From assembly GCF_021869535.1 (NCBI RefSeq), contig NW_026262593.1, forward strand, positions 57,372,318-57,436,317: a stretch of DNA of 64,000 nucleotides, given 5' to 3'. Below the pieces are notes generated by a model. That model was not told the origin of the DNA and did not search any database. It was given only the letters and a program-made list of their open reading frames with translations. The translations under genes were made by a program, and so were the position numbers. The stretch is from Mytilus californianus. Taxonomy: Eukaryota > Mollusca > Bivalvia > Mytilida > Mytilidae. Numbering within the stretch: the first letter of the stretch is position 1; every line of letters begins with the position of its first letter. This document shows positions 1 to 8,600 of the stretch, piece after piece.

Positions 1-820
1 ATATGACTCGTTAGTTTAGATGTTACGCATCAAGAAAATAACTTTGGTTGGGAAATCACAAGTTAGTTATGTTAAAACAACAGTTTACGTATTAATTGTG
101 GCAGGTTTCGTTACTATGTATCATCACATGCACAATTGTTAAATAATAGATGAAGTTTCATCTTTGGATGTATAATTGTTTTGTAAATTGCTATGTGTTT
201 GTTTCTCGTCTTCGTTTTATCTGTTTGTTTTCATCTTTTTCCAAGTTAGATATCTGTACTTTGTTTCTTGTTGGAACTGTTCTATTTATCCTCATTCTAT
301 TATAAAGACCAATATTTCAAAAGTAACAAATTAAGCATGATTTCTTTTATTTGAATATGTGTCTCCATCGTACCATATGATCTTTGGCAAATGAGAACTT
401 TAAAATGCAAACATTTTGTAGATTTTGCCAGGGTGGCGTTAAATGGGTATGCCAACACGATTACATTAAAGGCAACAGTAGTCTACCGATGTTCAAATAT
501 ATCCACTACGAAAACACACATCAAGTAATGCATACTTATAGAGTGCATACTTAAGTTTACCGTAAAACTTGGCATCATTTTAAATGATTTCATATACAAA
601 TGCACACGTATATCCAAAGCTTAATTTTCATTATATAAGTGTGGTGTCTTCAAACTGCTGTTTATTGGTCTTCTGTTGACCTCAGTCTGAAATTAAGGTG
701 AACGCCCATAAAAGTAAAACACGCAAAGCTCAGATAGATTTATTTTGTTAATACATGGCAATGAATGTTAAACAGTGTCATACACTTAGCACGTTATAAT
801 TGTTTAAATTCTTGCTTCAG
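1..820. other. Non-coding start of window, probably intron of the micro-exon gene
   Basis: No open frame of note. The stretch lies upstream of the first recognised micro-exon at 821. It contains a short copy (464-497) of a repeat that recurs at 2046 and 5455 and appears to mark the borders of the duplicated genomic units. The last ten bases before 821 (CTTGCTTCAG) form a splice acceptor, and CTTGCTTCAG also precedes the second copy at 3675. Confidence 0.55.
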
Positions 821-850
821 AAAGAAAGAGATGACATGCATTATAAAGAG
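821..850 (+). CDS. Micro-exon, module 1 part a (30 nt)
   Basis: Translates in phase 0 to KERDDMHYKE. It is preceded by CTTGCTTCAG and followed by the donor GTATGTAAAC. The homologous exon at 3675 has the same length. The 25 intron bases after the donor match that copy at 24 positions, whereas the exon itself matches at only 16 of 30. Confidence 0.55.
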
Positions 851-3800
851 GTATGTAAACTAGTAAATTCTTTCAGATAAGTACACTCTTGTAATCCTTC
901 TCATGGTGGAAAAAATTCCTTAAACTATAATCTCAATAAAGTAACGTTTGACACAATGTGAGAGACAGTCAGTCGCTTGTTGAAAACGAAGAATAGGAAA
1001 TGAAACACTTGAGATTTTTTTCTATTTTCTTTTATTATAAGACCACAAAATAATTTTGTCGTATTATTTTATATACATTAACCAGCTAGACATATATTTT
1101 TACCTTTTCAGTTGATCAACAGACATCGATATATTGAAGAAATGTTGCTAGAAATAACACAACAGGTTTGTAGTTCTACTTATCATGTAGCTATTTAATA
1201 AAAATAAACACTGGCGTTACCATATGACCTGCCAAACCCATCCGACTTGATTCCTGAGGAGTTTTCTGATTAACATTATTTTGTATGAATCCTGCAAAAC
1301 TTTTAGTTGACACATATTGTTTTCCGAAATATTTCGCAACTGAGTCAAAGAAAATCCGCATATCTCATTCGTATTAGAGTTTACGGTATTTGTACTCCAT
1401 CAGAGTGATTACCATGGACAAGTAATGAAATTCTTAGACTCGGGGGAAAATCTGATTATGTTATAAAAAAAGAAAAATTTCAGTATGAAATGGAGATATT
1501 TGAAATTTCTTTAAAATATGGAGCTATAACTGTTGTTTCGTATGTCTTTGGCGTTCGTCACGTTTAACACGGGTTACATTATGTCTGAAATAATTAACAA
1601 TCCATACAACATAATGTAATGAATTTGTGATTTCGTATATTATAAGCATTACGACTATGCCGACTATCAAATTACGTTTTTTTTTTGTCTATGATTTGAT
1701 TGCTATATATATTGATAAATGAATTACAGACGATCGATATGGAAATTTAAGACAAGAGGCTCAAGTGACCCTGATGAGAAATGCAAGTCTGCTCATCAGG
1801 ACGTTAAGCCTTTCGTCTTGTTGAACACTTTTGCAATTAACACTTTCAACCTAGCTCTTTTAGTTTTGGAAATAACGGCAAAACGTTTTTGGCAAAACTT
1901 ATTTTAGTTTGATTTGATCAATTTAGCCATTGTATCATTTGACTTATGGTGTCTAAAATAAATCTATAGAAAAGAGACTTTTAATGCACAATTTTTTAAA
2001 GATCCTGGCAAGTTATGTACCTATCTGGTATGCCATCAACACCTGATTAAAGGCAATACTAGTTTACCGATGTTTAATTAAGGTGGTGCATAACACTACA
2101 GGGAGATAGCTCTGTAAAAATAAGCTTAACGTTTTAATCACGTTCTATTGTTAAGGAAATATTTAGCTTCTCAATGATCAAAATAAGTGTTTGTCCAACT
2201 GCTATATATCAAATGAAATTTTTCCGACAAAGTGTGTGGTTCAGGTTTTTTGAAATTTTTATATTTTTGTCAAAGGGTCAAAGTAAAAATTTTGTCAAAA
2301 TTTTATGAATATTAAACGAGCCAAATTAATTTTAGTCATGGTGTTTGGTACCACCTTAATATAAAGAAAGAACAAGGTGTGGTATGATTACCAATGAGAC
2401 TCTCTACCAGAGACCACTGGCCGTAGAATAAGACAACTATATGTCATTGTGCGGCTTCAACAATAAAACAAAGCCCACACCGCATAGTGAGCTATAAAAT
2501 GCCTCGAAATGAGAAATATAAAACAATTGAAAATAGGAAACTAACGACCGGATTTTTCTTCAAAACAATAAACTAAAAACAAATATGATATACAGCTAGA
2601 AACGACAGCAACTGAATTACGGGCTCCTGATTTGGGAATCCATTAAAAATATAAAAATGCAGTTTAAAACAAAACACAAGACACTGCGGAAATCGCCCGA
2701 ACTCATGTTGATTTAAAACTTTACCTGATTGAAAATCACTTCTGTACATTACTATGAACATAAAATCTTACTACGAATTAAGAGTAATGCACATTTTGAA
2801 TGTACATAATAATTTGTAAGCATTTACATTTTGCATTTTAATGCCTTCCTATCAATTACGAGTGTCTATTTAAAATTTCTTTTGATTTTTTTGTTTATTC
2901 AGGTATTCCTGTATCTATTCATATATGTATTTATTTGTCTGTTTATGTCTGTGTTTGTGTGCAGAACCGTAATTGTCTGGCAGTATCAACTGAAAATTAT
3001 TAGAAATCTTTCAAGAATATGTCTAAAAAGAAAGAAATAATCTATTATTTTCAATGTCTGTTTTAAGTCTCAATGGATGATATGTTTATCCTGATATCTG
3101 TACACAAAACATACAATTCAGAGTCTTTATAAAACGATTATCACATATAGCGCTTTTATAATTGGTTTACCCTCAGATGCAGTAATACTTGTGGTTTGCT
3201 CTTTAGTTGATATATTTGTTCAAGCGACTTCAATGTTTTATTTTAATTTGCGTTACAAACAACCAACATTTCGGACAAAGGTTAAATCTATATTTGTGAA
3301 GTGCAAGCCAAACTTTACGTATGTATTATTTAGATTTTAGATATTATAAATGTTCTTGACAGAAGATACATTCCAATCGATTGAAACTCAGGAATGTCAG
3401 TTGTGCATATCCTATACGTTTGCAAAATCAGCAGTTTCGTCTCATGCATGATATAAACATTTTTACAAGCAAATGAATGTCAAACAATATTAATGTTTTA
3501 CCTGACTAACAACACCATCGCAAAAAACGAATACATACCAAAAGACAAACAACGGCATACCAATCACAATATAGAAAAACCATAAACTAATCATGTATAG
3601 CACATTTGCAAAATCCGTTTAAAATAGACCTATTTAAGAAGATTTTTTTTTATTTGTTTCATTACTTGCTTCAGAGAGAAAATGACATTAGACGAAATCG
3701 AGAGGTATGTAAACAAGTAAATTCTTTCAAATTAGCACACACTAACGAACATTCTTCTTTTGCATAAATGTGCTGAAACTGTAATTTCCGTAAAGTTAAC

Positions 3801-6800
3801 ATTTTAACGAATTATTAAAGACAAACAGTCTCTTCTTGTAAACGAAAGATAGGAAATGAAGCACAATGCATTATTCTATTTCCTGAATTTACAAGACCAC
3901 ACAATCATTCTGTCGTATATTGTGTGTTTGTAGGATTCCGTGGTATAGAGGCCAAATTGCATCAACTCCTTAGCTTTTGACTTTATCACCTGCATCTCGC
4001 CTTATTTGTGGAGTATTCCGCGAACATTCTTAAGTAAAGCCCGATCTGTTCATTTCATTCAGATTGGATATAGTTCCGAAAGTATTCGATTTATTTGAAT
4101 AAGAATTTGCTTATTTATTGTCCGAATTTCATGGTTTTTCTTTTTTGCATTCCTTTTGAAGATATTGGCGTAAAGTTCATTCGTTGTTCCAGGTTCTGAT
4201 TGCAACTCTGTCCCTTTATATAATCGATGAATGAGATTTGAGCATCTGTAAATATTGTTGTATATTGCCTCATTTTCAAATTTCATTCAGCGTAGCTATT
4301 TATTTTTTCTTAGTGTATTTGGATCTTATATTTTTGTATTCTTTATGTTTATGTATTTGTTTGTTTGTTTGTTTGTTTGTTTGTTTGTTTGTTTGTTTTT
4401 TTGGTTTGCAGTACGGTGATGTTCTGATTGTATTACACCTGCTGAAAAGTAAATTGAAATCTGTCAAGCATTCGTTAATAAAGAAATTATTTCTAACGTG
4501 GTATCTAAGTCTTAACTGTCGATAAACTAAATATCAACTGATTTTTTATTTAGAAACATTTGGAATTGTATGTCAATAAAAAGTAAAATACGAAAATACC
4601 GAGCTCCGAGTTCGTAACGGTTGTTAAGTACGTTAACTAGACTTTAATATTAGTTCTACTTTTTTCAGTGGATGGAAAGACAGGAAAATATGGAACAAAT
4701 GTTGCTGGAAATAACAAAAATGGTTTGTAGCGCAACTTAATATTGCTATTTGGTCAAAAACACATGCGTTATCATAGTAATTTTTTTATCCTACAAACAA
4801 ATCAGCAATAGCCTGGTTAGCATTATATTTGTGAAATCTGAAAATGTTTTACGTGACATATTTGATTCTTCTAAACATCCTCTGCTGAGTCAATGAAAAT
4901 AGACAAAACTCATTCATATGTATGTTTAGGGTATTTCTTCGGCCCGGGTTAAATTCCAATATTAAACTTCTTCAATAATCTCTTAAGAATAAATTTGATA
5001 TTTTTTTTTAATTTCGTACAAATATTTATGTTTAATATGGGTTACAGTATACCTTTGATGATTAACAATTTGCACAAAAAAATGTAACATCCGATATTTC
5101 TTATATATGAAAGCATGAAATTAACACAATATGACAACACTTATTATTTATGAATAGATTGGTCTATATGGTCTATATTTTGAAATATTACATACAAATG
5201 ATTGCTTCCAAACATTAGGCTAACCTAAAACTGTAATACACACCTGGTGAGAAAATGCAAGTCTGCTCATGTGGACTTTTACTATACTTTTTTTGCTCCT
5301 TAGGCATTCAAAATTAGAGCAAACAATACTGGGGAAAAATCAATCAAAATAGATATGCAAAAGGTGTGAGATCAAACCAAAATGTTGCACTTTCCTGAAT
5401 GTTTAAGTTTGATTGATCTTGTCGAGCTTATAATCTTTGCAACTAACACGTTTAGTTAAAGCGACAGTAGTTAACCGATGTACAATTCTAGTAAATAGAT
5501 TAAAAAGAGACAAATCGAGGTTGCAATCAAAACGGAAGGAATCACATGAACTCCTACTATGCATGCATTACCGACTTTGCGATTTCACACTCCGTCAAAA
5601 TGTAACAATCAATTAAATTGCATATTCTTAACGTATCTTCTGTTATAGAGAAAGTCCAAATAACTGTCCATTCCTGTGAAATAATGGAGCGGAGGCCCGT
5701 AGGGCCGACGCCTATTATTTCCCAGGAATGGACAGTTATTTGGACTTTCGCTAACTTAAAATACACCTTAAATATTAAGAACGAATCTTCAGATTATAAC
5801 ATTTTAAAGAATTTTATTTCATTTTGTTATGATTTTCTTTTCATTATCTCCATGGTGTACCCAATAATCCACAGGCAAAATTTAAGATCAAGCTGACCAT
5901 CTACTCACTTAACGAAGTATTTATGAACAGTAGAATAATTACTATAAAAAGATCTTCAATAAAGTTCATCCAGATTTACGTTTTAAGTCATTGTATACGC
6001 ACGTCTTTCTTGTGGTTGGATTGAAAGGATATTTATTTGTGTCTTTAAGTGGTATTTCGGGAGAGAGAAAATGTTAATATTCATGCATATATGTTAATGG
6101 ATTATGTGTGTTTTTCGTTTGATAAATCTTGGATGTAGAATCGCTTGAGAAAAATTTACATGGTACAACTAGAATAAATTTCCAGGTATGTAACACTCTA
6201 GTATAGGTTATTTAACTAATAAGGATGTACTCGATTTGAAGTCATATCTGAAACAAAATATGATTATTTATCTCAAACCATTCTATTAGATCAAATAAAA
6301 TTAAGCAGGAAAACCTTGTTTCATGTTTCATGCATAACCCAACATTTTTTTCGCTCCCTTTGCTCTAACAAGGGAAAAAAATGTTAAGCATGTTTTAGAG
6401 TCTTAAAAAGCAATACAAGCAAACTGAAAATATTTTTTCATTCTTCCCTATTATCAGAACGGAGTCACAAAATTTTAGAAAAAAAACCCGCGTGATCAAA
6501 AACATTTCTAGATTGCGTTGTGTATGTATTTTACTTAAGTAGAAAACAACTTTTTGATTTCATTTAAAATTTTCAAGATTAACGCCGTCAATTGCACTGC
6601 CGATATAACTGTTATATTTGCCACTGGACATATAACAACTTTGAAGGAATTCGATTTTGTTACGCGTTTCAGTTGAAAATTGAATAAAAATCCCGCCCAA
6701 TATTTAACACAAGCCTTATTCAAATGTTATCCATACATGTACCCCTCAAATTCTATTCATTAGTACCATATTCAAATTATAACAACGAAAAATCAAATAA

Positions 6801-7972
6801 TATACCGAGTACGTCATTTTGACCATTTCAGTTTCTTGGACTATTTATTCTATTTAACCACAATATAATTGTAGAAACTATCTGAGTAATACTTCTTTTT
6901 TACATGAACATAATAAAATGGAACAAACGATTTTTGCTGTACAAAATCAAAATACAGCACTTTAAATTTCAAGCAAATGATATCTTAAACGGTAAAAGTA
7001 AAAGCAAATCTGTAAGTGAAATATAATTTCTCTAATTTTCCTTTTTGTATAATGTTGGAGTGTTCAATATTACAAAAGACTTTACTTGAGTTAACACATT
7101 TGATATTTTGTAGATGCACAGAAGAGAAATGGCACTCAATGGAAAATATTCGTTTTTACCCGCTTGAATACTATTAGTGACAGAAATTTAGCCAAGATTT
7201 GCATCGGAAAACAAATTTTGGATAATGTGGTGGAATTTTAGTGAAAACGATACTAATATTATGCGATGGAATTACGACTCGCAAATAAAAGCTGTTTATT
7301 AATAATGAGATATTTGGTGTTCATTGTATTACTACGAGGTCATCCCAATTTAACAAAAAAATCCATTTAATATCAGCAGTTTTAGCAAGTTTTCATCTTC
7401 ATTTTCAATATCGCGTTACGTCCTTTAGAACTATTTCCATGGGTGAACACTTTTTAAGAAAGTGCCCATGGAAATACCCAAAGGGCAAAACGTCGGGATG
7501 AATGAAGATGGACAATAGAAAATAACCCTCCATTCCTGAAAATTAACGGAGAGTTTGAACAAAAGATTTACGTCACAGGTGTATTTTAAATAGTTTTAAG
7601 AAAAGGGTAATACACTATGAAAATCGGTACGAATGGACAATGCATTGATATAGAAATGTTCGTAAGATATTGATGAATTCGGACGGTAGATAGAACTTGT
7701 AATTTATATAAGCTAACAATTGTAGTGTGACCCCCGTGATCTATATTAGACAAGAACCTCTGTTTGGCCATGCGAGATAATAACAGAGGAAGTACACATT
7801 AATTATAAACAATTTCAGTTTCAACTAAATGTTATATAAAGCAACAATTTATTTTTTCAGATATAATGCATAAATTTGTTTTCATTTTCAGTTGCATGCA
7901 GAAACATCATCAAAAAATAAACAGAGAGCAGTGGAAACTTCGGACGAAGAAAATCAGCAAACTGAAAGTTGA
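821..7972 (+). CDS. 3' part of a gene with tandem-duplicated phase-0 micro-exons (unknown product)
   Basis: Interpreted as five exons: 821-850, 1112-1165, 3675-3704, 4669-4722 and 7892-7972 (with stop). All are phase 0. The first four form two copies of a 30+54 nt module, each encoding 28 residues, which equals four heptads. Both copies end in a block containing MLLEIT. Residues 11, 18, 22 and 25 of the module are hydrophobic (L/W, I/M, L, I) among charged residues, suggesting a short coiled coil. The last exon gives 26 polar residues ending in NQQTES. Every exon is flanked by AG and GT, and the two modules share intron sequence, so this is not a chance reading frame. The 5' part of the gene lies before the window. 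I do not recognise the family. Repeated short coiled-coil exons near a C-terminus occur in several invertebrate protein families, and nothing here decides between them. Transcript evidence is absent. Confidence 0.55.
1112..1165 (+). CDS. Micro-exon, module 1 part b (54 nt)
   Basis: Phase 0 translation is LINRHRYIEEMLLEITQQ. The acceptor is TACCTTTTCAG and the donor GTTTGTAG. It aligns without gaps to 4669-4722 (40 of 54 bases, 8 of 18 residues). The most conserved part is the C-terminal MLLEIT. Confidence 0.6.
2046..2079 (+). repeat. Border repeat of the duplicated gene units
   Basis: The core reads roughly ATTAAAGGCAA then TTACCGATGTT. Related copies lie at 464-497 and 5455-5487. Spacing of the three copies brackets module 1 (1.6 kb) and module 2 (3.4 kb). 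I recall similar sequence as part of an abundant mussel dispersed repeat, so it may be the recombination substrate of the duplication rather than part of the gene. Confidence 0.5.
2078..2359. mobile_element. Non-autonomous DNA transposon (MITE) with TTAA target duplication
   Basis: A 274-bp element (2082-2355) begins GGTGGTGCATAACAC and ends with the inverse complement of GGTGGTACCAAACAC, giving terminal inverted repeats with 11 of 15 matches and a perfect first six bases. It is flanked on both sides by TTAA (2078-2081 and 2356-2359). There is no coding capacity. TTAA duplications are typical of piggyBac-type transposases, so mobilisation in trans by such an enzyme is inferred. The related border repeats at 464 and 5455 lack the insert and serve as empty-site comparisons. 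Confidence 0.7.
2370..2645 (+). repeat. Mussel-type dispersed repeat, copy 1
   Basis: Starts near GGTGTGGTATGATTACC and ends near GGGCTCCTGATTTGGG. It shares ordered blocks with the copies at 14,714-15,021 (inverted) and 18,880-19,220: the GGTATGATTRCC head, CTTCAACAAT, CCGCATAGT-like and CTCCTGA blocks. The family is recognised from memory as very common in Mytilus genomes. Whether it is a SINE or a MITE cannot be settled here. Confidence 0.7.
3675..3704 (+). CDS. Micro-exon, module 2 part a (30 nt)
   Basis: Phase 0 translation is RENDIRRNRE. It is preceded by CTTGCTTCAG and followed by GTATGTAAAC, the same signals as the exon at 821-850. Confidence 0.55.
3705..4668 (+). other. Intron inside module 2 carrying an insertion of about 700 bp
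   Basis: The corresponding intron in module 1 is 261 bp; this one is 964 bp. Both ends align to module 1, while roughly 3,940-4,640 has no counterpart and holds a TTTG microsatellite and a 75-codon minus-strand open frame (4059-4286) without recognisable domains. I see no clear terminal repeats around the insert. Confidence 0.5.
4356..4396. repeat. (TTTG)n microsatellite
   Basis: About ten TTTG units followed by a T-run. Confidence 0.95.
4669..4722 (+). CDS. Micro-exon, module 2 part b (54 nt)
   Basis: Phase 0 translation is WMERQENMEQMLLEITKM. The acceptor is ACTTTTTTCAG and the donor GTTTGTAG, as in the module 1 copy. It has the same length as 1112-1165 with no gaps. Confidence 0.6.
5650..5749. 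repeat. Near-perfect 36-bp inverted repeat (fold-back element)
   Basis: The arms 5650-5685 and 5714-5749 are reverse complements at 35 of 36 positions. The 28-nt loop is GC-rich and itself holds the small palindrome GGCCCGTAGGGCC. Open frames seen on both strands here (5557-5766 and 5618-5896) are mirror readings of the palindrome, not genes. Probably a short fold-back or MITE derivative. Confidence 0.9.
7394..7510. repeat. Imperfect inverted repeat of about 117 bp
   Basis: The left arm starts CATCTTCATT and contains ATTTCCATGGG; the right arm contains CCCATGGAAAT and ends AATGAAGATG. The arms pair over about 50 bp with mismatches and small gaps. Likely a fold-back element. Confidence 0.75.
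7892..7972 (+). CDS. Terminal coding exon with stop (26 residues)
   Basis: Acceptor TTCATTTTCAG, then phase 0 from LHAETSSKNK to NQQTES and a TGA at 7970-7972. The first bases (TTG followed by CAGAAACATC) resemble the start of the 54-nt exon at 1112, so it may be a diverged, extended third part-b exon. Fourteen bases after the stop a consensus donor CAG|GTAAGT lies at 7984-7992, suggesting that the exon continues to 7986 and splices into a 3' UTR exon. A possible one follows TTTTTACAG at 9390, with AATAAA at 9703. That link is speculative. Confidence 0.5.
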   Translation: MHAETSSKNKQRAVETSDEENQQTES

Positions 7973-7986
7973 TTTATTGTAGTCAG

Positions 7987-8200
7987 GTAAGTAAAGTTTG
8001 ACCATCCATTTAATCATAAGGCTAGTTTCGAAAATTAATGGATGGATACATGTTCAATAGGTTTAGAGAAAAGTTTTCTTTACCAAATATAATTACATCT
8101 CGTTACTCTGAGAACAAAATATAACAGTTATAACAGTTATTTTCTACTTGATGATCATGATCATGAACTGCATTCCTTTTTGTTGAGCCTACGACATTTA
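7987..8200. other. Non-coding stretch after the terminal exon
   Basis: Begins at the candidate 3' UTR splice donor. Contains a 12-bp perfect palindrome TGATCATGATCA (8152-8163). Nothing else recognised. Confidence 0.4.
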
Positions 8201-8600
8201 TGTCGCGGAGGCAAATCGTAGCGATGTTAGATTCTGTTGTCTTCGGCAGTGTCGTCTTTGGTCTGTGGTTAAAGAGTTTTAAACATCAATAACTTTGTCA
8301 AATCTTTATGGAATTTTATGAGATTTGGGCAAAAGCTTTTTCACGACAAAAAGACAATAAGCAGAGGAAAAGTGTGAAATTGTTTATTTCCACTTGTTCG
8401 TATTTAATCATAAATTGACTCAGTTGTTTGTAGTTAACAAGTAGATACAATCTGTGGTTAAAATGTCTTATACATCAATTACTGTGTTATAACTTCATAG
8501 AATTTTATTAAACTTTGGCGGAAGTTTTTTTTATAATATTGAGATATTGTCTGGAGCAAAAATTTGAAAAAATATATTTTTTTTTATTATTCAGTTTTGT
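8200..8600. repeat. Two diverged direct repeats with a 189-bp period
   Basis: CTGTGGTTAAA at 8263 and again at 8452 each start about 80 bp of alignable sequence (ACATCAATAACT-like, then GAATTTTAT, then a TTTGG block), followed by a weaker match in the next 60 bp. Probably an old dispersed element with an internally duplicated unit. No open frame. Confidence 0.65.

Larger units (their letters stand above)
1166..3674 (+). other. Intron between modules 1 and 2, with inserted repeats
   Basis: The first part resembles the intron after 4722, as expected for a duplicated unit. It contains the border repeat (2046-2079), the TTAA MITE (2078-2359) and a mussel-type dispersed repeat (2370-2645). Short open frames within it (for example at 1719-1907, 2573-2761 and 2831-3040) are AT-rich, lack known motifs and are not called. 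Confidence 0.5.
4723..7891 (+). other. Intron before the terminal exon, with two fold-back elements
   Basis: The first 500 bp are homologous to the sequence following module 1. The border repeat recurs at 5455-5487, opening a possible third unit. A 36-nt phase-0 open stretch at 6150-6185 (KNLHGTTRINFQ) ends in CAG|GTATGT and might be a decayed third copy of the 30-nt exon, but its acceptor is poor. Hairpins lie at 5650-5749 and 7394-7510. The rest looks like ordinary AT-rich intron. Confidence 0.45.

Noticed and set aside
4059..4286. 75-codon minus-strand frame in the intron insertion
   Set aside because: Not recognised as part of a transposase or reverse transcriptase; probably chance.
5557..5896. 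Two opposing open frames with similar peptides (VQITVHS)
   Set aside because: The similarity is the mirror reading of the 36-bp inverted repeat.
6139..6185. 47-nt exon candidate after TGTAG
   Set aside because: Its length is not a multiple of three and only a non-zero phase is open, unlike the other exons. The 36-nt alternative is reported only as a weak finding.
8152..8163. 12-bp palindrome TGATCATGATCA as a regulatory site
   Set aside because: Expected by chance in sequence of this length and no supporting context.
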